Part shown: positions 1 to 9,719 of the stretch, piece after piece
Layout: each line of letters begins with the position of its first letter
Numbering within the stretch: position 1 is the stretch's first letter
DNA from: Schistocephalus solidus
Taxonomy: Eukaryota; Platyhelminthes; Cestoda; Diphyllobothriidea; Diphyllobothriidae
NCBI GenBank assembly: GCA_017591395.1
Contig: WEDG01003409.1
Span: 1 to 64,000 of the forward strand
Direction of reading: 5' to 3'
DNA: 64,000 nucleotides
The notes under the pieces: model-generated
The model's database searches: none
Told to the model about the DNA's origin: nothing
Seen by the model: the letters and a program-made list of their open reading frames with translations, nothing else
Position numbers and translations under genes: made by a program

Positions 1-504
1 GCACTTATCTGTCGCTGCTATTCCGCACCTCAGCGAGCCCCTCTGGTAGTACAAAACTCGTGAAAGCTCTTTTCAGCCTCTTTTTTCATTTATGTTTACT
101 GTACACAGACATCTTGTAGTCAAAGTATAACACGCATGTACTAAGAGCAGTCATGTCGCTTTATTACAACATTAATGGAAGTGTGGAAGTTTATTTTTTA
201 TCAAGACAAGCATAGTTTGTGGATTTAAAATTGTCCATGTCTCATCGCACTTCCAATATAGCGTTTCATTCCTGACAACGCATTGATAACTTTCTTCATC
301 TACATGTATGTATTTTCTGTGGAGAACTGCGGTCCTAAGTTGTTACTATTGTTGTTGATAGACCTCATGTTTGTAGACCATTATCAGACGGGAAAATTAA
401 AAAGTATTAAGGTTCCAACCCTGTTGAGCAAAACTGCGATATCCATCGCACTGGTCGTCCCTCCTCGCTGTAGCCTTTATCTTTCTCGTTGCTGCTCATT
501 TCAG

Positions 505-980
505 AAGACTCCTGGGCCGGAATGACAGTCGCCCAGCTAACGCAACTCATGAGTCCTTTGAAAATGCCATCGCAGCCGCTGGGCGCGCCTGTTGCTCGCA
601 GGCCTTCCATTTCCTTGCTCTCGCCCCTGGAGTCCTACTTTGCTGCCAGCCTGATCTTCCACACCGCCTATCAGGCCGCCTTAAACCTCCACGCGCCCAT
701 CCTCCTCGACCCCACGGCCAATTCCAGCGTTCAACAACAACAACAACAACAACAGCAGCCTTCGCCTTCGGCCATTTACTCCGCCGGCGAGTTCTCCACC
801 CACTGGTCACCCTCGTCTATTGTGGCTCACTTAAAGCTGACAGCCGTGCGCACCGGGGTGGAGGTCTCGCGCTGGCGTCTCCTGCTAAAACTCTCCTCCT
901 CCGCCGCCATGCAGTCGCCGGAAATGGAGGCTCGTATGGCGGACATGTTGGCCAGACTCGAAGAGCTTTTCGAGACTCGC
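505..980 (+). CDS. MED14: MED14-like exon (n-2)
   Basis: The acceptor is the pyrimidine-rich run ending TTTCAG at 504, and the frame is entered with one base carried over. The donor GTGTGT begins at 981, directly after the arginine codon of FETR. The exon holds a Ser/Pro-rich linker, a helical block (SPLESYFAASLIF), a CAA-encoded run of about 9 glutamines at 732-758 and a helical stretch rich in Met, Glu and Arg before FETR. Reading past 980 gives a low-complexity Ser/Phe peptide from the CTT array, so the exon must stop at 980. Confidence 0.75.
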
Positions 981-3900
981 GTGTGTCTTCCTTTGGGACA
1001 GTTTTGCAACTTTTCATCCTACTCATCCTCCTATTTTCCCTCCTCCTCCCCCTCCCCCTTCTTCTTCTTCTTCTTCTTCTTCTTCTTCTTCTTCTTCTTC
1101 TTCTTCTTCTTCTTCTTCTTCTTCTTCTTCTTCTTCTTCTTCTCTCCCTTCTCTTCCTTCATGGATAAAAACGCCCATGAGTAAATAATTTAGTAAGGTA
1201 ACAAGTTGCAAGGCTGGTCATTGAAAAGGAAGTTGAAATATACTTAGCGAGTTCATCCAAAGGCATAACATTTTCTTTGCATCAGAAAAATTTTCCCGTA
1301 AATAACTGTGCCGACGAAAGAGTCCCTTGACTTCCTAGGTAGCCGTGAACTGTGGGTTAATTATTTGCGATTTCCGGTTTTGCTCTATCAATTGCCCTAA
1401 AGGATGAGTTCTGGGGTCTGTGTTTATAAAAACTTTTCGAACATCGTAATACCGATACTAGAGGATCTTACCTGCCCTGCGCACTGCGTTCGCTTAACTA
1501 CAAACGAGCTTTTCTAGCCTATCCGGTGGTAATTTAGAACCCCACAATCACGGGTTATTGGACAGTACTAAAACTCTCCTTCATCAAGCAGACGTGACCT
1601 AACTTTGGGCCAACGCCGGCTATTTGTGGGGCGTTATCTGTGTTCTGTTATAACAAGCGGGCTAACCTATGTGAATTAACTCGGGGTCCTACGGCATACT
1701 TATTAGCACTGAAACCGCGCGAATTTAACTTATTTGTTAGGTTAAACTTTCGCAAGTTTTTGCGCATACTGTAGACATATAGTCTTTACGGTTGTCAAGA
1801 GAGGATGCCAAAAGCGATACAGGATACTGTTTTACGGACTGAGAAGGAATGAACGAAGTTTTTTGCGACTTGTTCCTCAGCATACGTATTCCCACGTTTT
1901 TCACAGGTATGTGCCTTGCCGTTGCAACCCTCCGCCGTTCTCTCCTTTTTCCGGCTCCTCCTGATTCCGGCCCAGGTGCTGCGTGCCCTCCTCTGCCTTT
2001 TCGACTCTGACCTTCATAGCGGGGGGGCCTCCCAGCAGCAACAACAGCAGCAGCAGCAGCAGGCTCCAGCAGTGCGTGTACGCGTAGCCCTCACCAGCGT
2101 GACTTCCCTGCCCGATTCGGGTGTCGACCAGGCCGCTATTGTGGTCCAGCCACCGCTGCTCTCCCTCCAACTGCTCGTCTCCTCACTGGCCCGACGCCAG
2201 GCTGTGGGGGGCACTTTTCCGGTAAGGCAAAACTCTTTGTCTATACATGATGGAGTACAAACAAAGACAAGGGAGACTGGAATGGCAATTTCTGGCTTAT
2301 TAGCCGTCATCAGCCAATCCTTCCCAATCCCAAGTGTGCACCACCTGGGTTTCGAAACCGGGATTTTTGGTCATTACGTCGAACGCTCCATCAATGAGGC
2401 ACGGGCTCGTTTTCTTGTTGGTTGTGATCGGGAATATCAATCATAATGAAGTGGCGCTCACCCATCATGTGAATACGTTACTAGTCGATATGCGACGGCC
2501 TGCGAGAGCACTAGGTTTGGCCCAAGGCACAAAGAGACGAACATGTCCCGTAACTTGCTCGATGAGCGCTACTTCATCCTTCTTGTCTGTTTGTACTTAC
2601 TAAGACTTCGATCGTGCCTGCGCTAGTCGGCGTAATTGGTCCCGAGAGAGCTACTTCTCCACGTGCAAAAGTACTCGTTGACAGACCTGGATAAGTTGAT
2701 CCGCGCGTTTCTCCATCGGCGTAGACCAGATGCACCACCAGTGTGCACCACCTGGGTTTCGAAACCGGGATTTTTGGCCATTACGTCGAACGCTCCATCA
2801 ATGAGGCACGGGCTCTGTTTTTCTTGTTGGTTGTGATCAGGAATATCAATCATAATGAAGTGGTTTGGCCCAAGGCACAAAAGAGACGAACATGTCCCGT
2901 AACTTACCTCGATGAGCGCTACTTCATCCTTCTTGTCTGTTTGTACTTACTAAGACTTCGATCGTGCCTGCGCTAGTCGGCGTAATTGGTCCCGAGAGAG
3001 CTACTTCTCCACGTGCAAAAGTACCCGTTGACAGACCTGGATAAGTTGATCCGCGCGTTTCTCCATCGGCGTAGACCAGATGCACCACCAGTGTGCACCA
3101 CCTGGGTTTCGAAACCGGGATTTTTGGCCATTACGTCGAACGCTCCATCAATGAGGCACGGGCTCGTTTTCTTGTTGGTTGTGATCGGGAATATCAATCA
3201 TAATGAAGTGGTTTGGCCCAAGGCACAAAGAGACGAACATGTCCCGTAACTTACTCGATGAGCGCTACTTCATCCTTCTTGTCTGTTTGTACTTACTAAG
3301 ACTTCGATCGTGCCTGCGCTAGTCGGCGTAATTGGTCCCGAGAGAGCTACTTCTCCACGTGCAAAAGTACCCGTTGACAGACCTGGATAAGTTAATTCGC
3401 GCGTTTCTCCATCGGCGGAGACCAGATGCGGCAGATCCTAGAACCCAACAGAGTCGACTCTGGTTCTTAACTGGCCTCTTTGCCGCTTGCATTTAGTTGG
3501 TGGCATCAAAATTATGATAACGGCACTGAATCGGTAAACGAAACACCTGCCAACATTACAGTTTTCGTCTTTTTCGATGGTATGAGATATCCCTGTGATA
3601 TTGCACCGAATCTGGACTGTCTCATTGGAGTCGAAGGGAGTGCGCTTCACTTAGTGGACGGTCACCATCTCCTTGAAAACCTTCAAGTATCACTTATCTT
3701 CCATGCGCAGGGTCCAGAATTTGCTACTACAATAATTTGAATGCCAATGTCTTTCTTTTGTTCGTTTGGCAGCGTCTTGATACTGTACTATTTGGAACAT
3801 CCTGCTTTTTCATTCTGGCCGTGATTAACAAATAAGAGATTCTTCTAAAGGTCAGAAATGCAGATTGGGTATACTTTTGCCTTTACACTGACACCTCATC

Positions 3901-5516
3901 GTCACCTCCAAAGGCCGGAAGAATTTCACAAAGTAGACTTTTGGGTACTCGGTTTGTCAGAGGAAAAACGCCGTCACTACCGGCGTGCCTCTGCGAAACG
4001 TTTGCTTATTTTGGCGCGCAGTGAATTTATTGATGGACGGTTGCGGCTCCAATCTGCCGCATCTAAACCACTGCCATTTTCCTAGGGTGGTTGTCGTAAT
4101 TTCCTGCCAACTTGATGGTCCTGCTCGTTACTGATCTAGACATCATCAGGGATACTTCTGGTCAGATCCGTCTATTTTTCCTGTCACTTTCCTGGGAAAA
4201 TGGAAGTCATTCCAGTCTCCGTTGCCGGATGCATTGTTTTCTTGTCCCGAGTTTTTTGAAGTTCCTTCTAGATGCTACTTAATTTCGTTTTCGGTGTTGT
4301 GTTATCATGGTGCTGCCCATCACAAGATTTGCCCTAACAGACCAAGTCATGGGCAAATAATCATGACGTTTGTTTTCCTGGTTTCACTGAAGGAATTTAA
4401 CTACTAATTTAGGGACCATCCTAGATACACGAAACATCTTTTAAGGACACAAATTTATCTTTTTGTCGTCTTTCAGCCTGCCCAGTCACTCTCCTTCACC
4501 ACCGGTATCATTCCGTTGACCTCCAACTAGACGAGCTACCAGATGTGTGCTCTGAACATTGAGAAGCTGTGTATTGTTTGTCGCCATCCTGTAGACAGTT
4601 CCTTCTATTTAGCCATCGCAAATTCACATGATGAGCACATGAAGGAAGGGCAGCTGCTGCTCTTTTTCTTCTTCCCTCGTGAGTTTTATATCTGAGAAGA
4701 TCGAGTTAAGGTGATCAGGGAAATGCTGCAGCATGTTCCTCTTGCCGATAAAATGCCTTGTCTACGTAACGGTGCTAAAAGATAGGCTGCTGTTGGGTGA
4801 AGGTGATCTTTTCCAGCTCTTGTAGGACCGATTCTACCACTAAATCGGAGATTGTGGAGCCAATTGGAGTTCCCTTGATCTGCTCATAGGTTTCTCCGGC
4901 AAATATGAAGTAGGTCTCTTGACAAAATTCGTACAGCCTAATAAATTGTTAGATTTTTAGCGAATTCTGGGTTTCGTCCTATGACTCTTCAAGTTTTCTG
5001 CGCAAGACTTCTTGAATTAAACTCGGCAGGATGGATATGACTAATGATGTCACGTCAAAAGACACCATCTTTTCGTCCGATTGAATCCTCCGACCTTGGA
5101 GGTCTGGCAGAAATCGAGAGGCTGAACGGACTGAGGCCATTCATCTCGTTCGTTTTCCTGGTTTCCGTGAAGAAGCTTAACTACCCATTTAGGGACCATC
5201 CTAGATATAAGAAACATCTGCCAGGGACACATCTTTATTTTTTGTCGTCTTTCAGCCCACCCAATCACCCTCCTTCACCACCGGTGTCATTCCGTTGACC
5301 TTCAACTGGACTACTAACAGGGTCTCTATCACACCCACCACGGGCGTCGGTGCGAAATGTGTCTTGGCACAGCGTCTGCGCGACGCGCGACTGGATGAGC
5401 AGACCAACTCGCACTGCGTAGAGACCAATGAATGTGCACTGGTCCAGCTAACGCGCATCATTCTGCAGCATCCGGGCCTCGGCAATTTGGCTACTGGTCC
5501 GACCGGACGCGCCTAG
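505..5516 (+). CDS. MED14: MED14-like Mediator subunit, last three exons (gene partial, 5' end outside window)
   Basis: Exons 505-980, 1907-2221 and 5256-5516 join in frame through phase-0 GT-AG introns and end at a TAG. MED14 is the backbone subunit that links the head, middle and tail of Mediator, the nuclear co-activator of RNA polymerase II. The joined product follows the C-terminal order of animal MED14 as I remember it: a block beginning SPLESYF, an LKL-rich strand block, an FETR|VCALPLQPSAVLSFFRLL junction block (the human form has FETRVA then PNALIAFTKLL), a strand block ending LQLLVSSLARR, and a VIPLTFNW block. The join at residue R|V rebuilds a conserved motif, which strongly supports the intron. 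Two polyQ tracts (about 9 and 10 residues) are insertions. The identification rests on motif order, not on a database search. The 5' exons are missing because of the window edge. Confidence 0.75.
1058..1141 (+). repeat. (CTT)28 microsatellite in MED14 intron 1
   Basis: Twenty-eight uninterrupted CTT units (GAA on the other strand) start 77 bases after the donor of the upstream MED14 exon, next to a C/T-rich stretch. It is a pure polypurine-polypyrimidine tract inside a transcribed intron. The rest of this intron (1143-1906) shows no other feature I recognise. Confidence 0.97.
1907..2221 (+). CDS. MED14: MED14-like exon (n-1)
   Basis: The acceptor TTTTTCACAG ends at 1906 and the donor is GTAAGG at 2222; both are phase 0. 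The exon encodes VCALPLQPSAVLSFFRLL, matching the conserved helix after FETR in animal MED14, then a run of 10 Gln from mixed CAG/CAA at 2033-2062, then a beta-rich block ending LQLLVSSLARR. The polyQ sits where the vertebrate protein has a short loop. Confidence 0.78.
2263..2420 (-). mobile_element. tRNA-derived SINE (family 2), near complete
   Basis: Read on the minus strand, it has a tRNA-like head with an A-box-like GCCTCATTGATGGAGCG and a B-box-like GGTTTCGAAACC, followed by a body containing GGCTGATGACGGCTAATAAG and ending near CTCCCTTGTCTTTG. The same body occurs at 56413-56508 (+) and 56689-56762 (-), which defines it as a dispersed family. It lies antisense in MED14 intron 2. Confidence 0.8.
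2334..3429. repeat. 350-bp tandem array seeded from a SINE head
   Basis: Three units begin with GTGTGCACCACCTGGGTTTC at 2334, 2741 and 3091. Units 2 and 3 are exactly 350 bases apart, and unit 1 carries about 57 extra bases (around 2453-2511). Each unit contains the tRNA-like head of the family-2 SINE plus about 230 bases of unrelated sequence (CGATCGTGCCTGCGCTAGTC and onward). Unit 3 ends near 3429. The units are well over 90% identical by eye, so the array is young. It lies in MED14 intron 2. Confidence 0.92.
3430..4367. other. MED14 intron 2, unannotated stretch
   Basis: Only short open frames occur here and none resembles a known family. No repeat recognised. Confidence 0.5.
4368..4530 (+). 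pseudogene. Duplicate of the MED14 terminal exon start and its upstream intron end
   Basis: This segment is a diverged copy of 5147-5309, offset by about 780 bases. It includes the polypyrimidine tract and TTTCAG acceptor (4471-4476). The exon-like part, 4477-4530, reads 17 codons in the same phase as the real exon (PAQSLSFTTGIIPLTSN) and then TAG. It could be a decayed duplicate or an alternative last exon. Confidence 0.8.
4600..5110 (-). mobile_element. Penelope-like RT fragment, antisense in MED14 intron 2
   Basis: In broken minus-strand frames I read KMVSFDVTSL, then FAGETYEQIKGTPIGSTISD, then RYVDK (in place of RYVDD), then a LPFLHVLI block. These follow the order of Penelope-like reverse transcriptase motifs and parallel the plus-strand element at 40723-43280 (YEQLKGTPTGSPISDF). 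Several stops and frameshifts make it a dead fragment. It sits between the two copies of the duplicated exon start. Confidence 0.75.
5256..5516 (+). CDS. MED14: MED14-like terminal exon with stop
   Basis: The acceptor GTCTTTCAG ends at 5255 and the frame is phase 0. The exon encodes PTQSPSFTTGVIPLTFNW, then a cysteine-containing middle and a C-terminal helix (LVQLTRIILQHPGLGNL), and stops at TAG 5514-5516. The helix position matches the C-terminal helix region of animal MED14, although the last residues are not conserved. I saw no clear AATAAA in the next 300 bases. Confidence 0.72.
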   Translation, partial: PTQSPSFTTGVIPLTFNWTTNRVSITPTTGVGAKCVLAQRLRDARLDEQTNSHCVETNECALVQLTRIILQHPGLGNLATGPTGRA

Positions 5517-6227
5517 TCTCTTCCTGGAAGGCCGGTCATGCAATCGTTATTCCCCCCGGCCAACATATCCACTTCTTATGTACATTATTTGCATTCCTGC
5601 CCCTCCCCCCACCACCCCAACAAATACCATCTTCACTGTTTTATATAGCTCTACTGCAACCTACCCCAGTGTATCATTTAAGTACAACCTCCCTTCCCCT
5701 TTGCTTTCATCTTTTCTCGATGACATTGTCCTGGAACAAGCTGGCTCTCGAGCACTTGGGGCTTAATTTTGATGTTATCAGAGTACCGTCAATACCTCTG
5801 GATGACAAAGCGACATCACAAATGTGCCTGACTCAGTCCGCAAGTCAGCAACTTCACACAAAACACACATTGGGTTGACCATGCGGTCCGAGTTACCCCG
5901 TCAGTTGACAACCTTCCACGCCACGGCTTTTAGCATACCGTGATAGTTTCAAGCGCGTCAGGTTGTTTATAGTTAGGAAAGTGTGCTGAGTTGTTGACCT
6001 CACTCTTTCGCCCACCCCCGCAATCAGACCACCATCCGAGCCAGTCAGTTGTCTGATGTGGGAGTGGGCGCATTGGCTGACCGGTCGGCGTACCAGTCTT
6101 CGCGCGCCACAGCACGACCTGGCCCCCATAACGCACACACCAGGATTTACTTAGTCAAGGGATATGGAGGAGCCATCGCCGTCTGACTCCCAGTCCACTG
6201 GTCAGCCACTCGGCACACAGCACATAC

Positions 6228-6588
6228 GACAGTTCGACCGTCGTAGTCCGACGATGTCCACCGTATGCACCATGGGAAAGTGGAGCAGGGACGGTGACTT
6301 GCGCGTGATTTAGTTTAAAGTGATAGTAGACTTGCGCTGCATCTACCGCACTCTCCTCCTCCTCCACCTGAGCCCGGTGTCAAGACAGAGTCAAGAAGAC
6401 CGGAGGGGGGAGAGGACGCAGGTGGCTGGCGCGGCTGGGTCCCCTAAGTCCTAGCCGCCCATCGGCGTGCCACCACACCTCCCATGTTCGGCATTTGTTA
6501 GCGGAGCGCAACCCGAATAACGCATGCCGTGCCCTGATGTGGCCCCCGTGTTGGTCCAACGCATCTACCACGTGGCCCGTTTAGGGGG
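6228..6588 (-). mobile_element. SINE family 1 inserted in the 3'UTR of LINE A
   Basis: Flanked by a 7-base target duplication CACATAC (6221-6227 and 6589-6595). LINE copy D has the uninterrupted site (AGCACATAAACTGGGC near 58436), so this is a clean insertion with a known empty site. On the minus strand it starts CCCCCTAAACGGG, has a tRNA-like head, and ends with a 3' half shared with the LINE 3'UTR. Confidence 0.9.
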
Positions 6589-6756
6589 CACATACACTGG
6601 GCCGATGGCGTGGTCTGGTGTAAGCGTCAGATTGGCAGCCTTCCAAGCCACGGTTTCTAGGACACCGGGATTTTATCAGGTACATGATGATTGTGAGGGT
6701 GTGGTCTATGTATTAGTGTAGATGGTGTGCGCTGATGTGGCTTAGCTTCCGGTGGT

Positions 6757-7598
6757 TTACCGCAGGTTACCGTGGAGGCGCATGTGTCCTAATAGGCCCA
6801 TGCAGTGTGTAAATGTGTGGGAGCAGTGAGGGCAGTGGAGGCGGGTGCGGCGACTGTATGTCGGAGCCCCAGGCACTGGTTCACCCACCTCCTTTTGATG
6901 GATTCGCAGGTGAATGACCAGTCTGATGCGTGAGTTGACGTTGCGGGCGCATTGAGAGCAGGAGAAATCGGTAGAGGCTTTGGGGATGTCATTCATGGTA
7001 GTGGGGGTAAGAATGACAGGCACGGAGGGTGTGCATGATGTATGGGTTTTGTTGGCTTTGCGGTGAATTCCGCTGTCATGGATGCGCATGTGACCGAATA
7101 GGCGCATGCGCGAGGACAGTGGAGGTGACGATCTCTGCTGTGTGTTGGTGCTCCAGGCACTGATTCACCAGTCTCTGTACGATGGATTCGCAAGTGACCG
7201 ACCAGGCCGATGCATGAGGTGAATGTGCGGTCGCATTGAGGACAGTTTAGGAGAGAGTCCCCATCGCTGATGGTGGTGGTGGTAGTGAAGGCGAAGGCGG
7301 TGGTGGGGGTGACAGGCGATGAGTAGAGGGATGTTGGTGGGAGTAATGGAATTGATGCCAGAAATGAGGGTTGGGGAGTCTGAAGGAGGGTTGGCAGAAT
7401 TTGACCTAGAAATTGGAATTGTCGGATTGTTGGTGCATTGCGTCCGATGATGTCCAACCAGGCCGATTCGCGCGCGGAAGATGCGTCAAAAGCGTGGGCA
7501 TGTTGGCAGGGCCTAGGCATCGACAATGTTGGTCCAGGGCGCTGGTGACTTTCATGCCACTCTTTTGGCCTTGGCGGCGGCGATCCGGTTGGCCTCAT
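6757..7598 (-). pseudogene. LINE A C-terminal C2H2 zinc-finger region
   Basis: Frames 7598-6993 and 7107-6757 encode C2H2 fingers such as CPQCDRTFTSCIGLVGHLRIH and CPHCSHTFTHCMGLLGHMRLH, separated by linkers that repeat GEPVPGAPT. The same finger-linker pattern ends copies C and D, so the fingers belong to the element and are not a host gene. They probably bind nucleic acid during insertion, which is inference. A frameshift splits the region. Confidence 0.85.
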
Positions 7599-7599
7599 A

Positions 7600-9522
7600 G
7601 ATTGCTGAACCAGTCTTCACGGATCTTCTCCATGCCGGTCTTTCCTGGGTGAGGTCCCCCCATGTCACCGCGTTGATTTGCAGTTTCTTCAGCGAATTCT
7701 TCAAAGTGTCCTTGTATCGTCATTTTTGACCTCCCTGTCGGCGAGCACCCGTAGCGACATCTCCGTAGAAAAGTCGTTTGGGTAGTCGCTCGTCGTCCAT
7801 TCTTACCAGGTGGCCGCTCCATCGCAGTTGCACTTGCCTCAGCATGGCGTGGATGCTGAGGATTCCGGTCCTCTCAAGGACTTCCGTGTCCGGGATCCTG
7901 TCTTGCCATCTTAGCTTCAGTATTCTGCGGAGACAGCTGAGATGAAAGTGATTCAGCTTCCTGGCTTGGTTCGAGTCGACGGTCCAGGTTTCCGCTCCAT
8001 AATGGAGGATCGTAAAGACGACGGCCTTGTACATCTTCAGTTTGGTGTTCAGGTGAATACCGTGGTGATTCCCCACGGAGGCCTGCAGCCGGCTGAAGGC
8101 CTGACTAGCTTTCGAGATCCATTGGGCAACCTCGTCATCGATTCTCGTGTTGCGCGACATCGTGCTTCCTAGATAAGCGAAGGTTTCCACGTTTTTGAGT
8201 TGAGCACCGTTGACATTGATTCGAGGAGCATAGTATTCCGCGCTGGGTGGCGGCTGGTGCATGACAACCGTTTTGGCTGTTCTGATTGTTAATCCAAAAT
8301 CGGCGCAGCCTGCGGCGAAGAGGCCCATACTCCTTTGCATGTCCTTCTCCGTCTCGGTGTTAAGGGCGCAGTCGTCCGCGGAGAGGAAGTCATGGACTGT
8401 AGTCGTAGACACGCGCGTTGAAGCCTGCATACACCGACTGTTGAGAAGGTCCCCGGTAGGCGTCCATCTGAATAGGCGAGAACATGAGACTGAATAGGGT
8501 GGAAGCCAATACGCAGCCCTGCTTCACTCCGTTGGTCACTGCTAATGTTTCGGATACCGTCCCATTGTTAGTGACGCGCGTCGTCATCCCGTCATGAAGC
8601 TGACGCACCATGTTCGTGAACCGCTCAGGACAGCCAAATTTCTGCATGACTTTCCACAGTCCGTCGCGATTCACCATGTCAAAGGCTTTCGTTAGATCCA
8701 TGAAGGTAGTGTAAAGGTGAGTTTGCATCTCCTGGCACTTCTCTTGTAGCTGGCGGGCGGCAAAGATCATATCGGTTGTTCCGCGGTGTCGGCGGAAGCC
8801 ACATTGGCTTTCCGGGAGCAGGCCCTGCTCTAGGTGACCGTTAAGACGATTGAGAAGGATACGGGCGAAGATCTTCCCGGCGATGTTGAGCAACGAGTTG
8901 CCTCTGTGATTATCACAGAGTTGCCGGTTCCCCTTCCGTTTGTAGAGATGGACGATGGTCGCGTCTTTGAAATTCTGAGGAACTTGTCCTTGGCGCCACA
9001 TCTCCTGGAAGAGTGTTGTGAGTTCTGCCATCAGCCGGGGCCCACCGTAATTGTAGACTTCCGGTGGGATTGCGTCGGATACCGGTGCTTTACCGCTGGA
9101 AATATGCTGCACGGCCCGGATGTTTTCTGGTAGGGAAGGCGGCAGATCCAGGTCATTGTTCGTTTCCATTTGAGGGAACCGGTCAATGGCAGTATCGGAG
9201 ATGGCTGATGAGCAATTAAGGACACTTCTGAAGTGCTTGGCCCAGCGCTTCAGAATTTGCGATTTCTCTGTCAGCAGTGTTGTGCGGTCAGAGCTGAGCA
9301 GCGGTGCGGTCCCCATGATACACGGGCCTTGATGGCTTTGAAAAAGTTTTTCATTTTATTGCCATCCGCATACCCCTGGATTTCCTCAGCCTGTCGGATC
9401 ATCCTGGCATCCTGCATCTCCTGCAGCCGTTGCTGTACAAGGCGCCGGCATCTGAAGAAGGCTGCTTTGTTGGTTTCAGTCCAAAGGTCCACGTAGGCTT
9501 TGTGTAGTCCATTCTCCTCCAC
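7600..9522 (-). pseudogene. LINE A reverse transcriptase region
   Basis: Open frames 9522-9271, 9316-8390, 8430-7720 and 7822-7595 cover an RTE-type RT. Visible motifs are [71 protein letters not shown], and LSADDCALN in place of the usual LFADDCALN, then [15 protein letters not shown] and [15 protein letters not shown] in the thumb/connection region. The catalytic DD pair is retained, but at least three frame changes break the protein. Confidence 0.9.
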
Positions 9523-9719
9523 GAGAAAGTTGCTGATGTCAGCGTCATTGTCGTCAAACTAGTCCTGGTGTTGACGGCGTGCGCGTCCGAGGATTTCGAT
9601 GGTGGTGGACTGGATGACATTTCGCAGTTGACACCATCGTGTCAACACGGTAGCATTATCAACTGGAGCATGCAGGTTTTCCAGTTTCTCGGTTATTTGG
9701 TTTCTGAAATGAAAACAGT

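Noticed and set aside
489..1184. A 231-codon frame ending in a poly-Phe tail
   Set aside because: Only 505-980 is exon. The rest reads through a splice donor into the (CTT)n array.
1916..2446. Continuation of the MED14 exon past 2221
   Set aside because: A consensus GTAAGG donor lies at 2222, and the downstream frame runs into antisense SINE sequence.
2334..3429. CRISPR-like array
   Set aside because: The repeat unit is 350 bases with no spacer structure, and the genome is eukaryotic. It is a SINE-derived tandem array.
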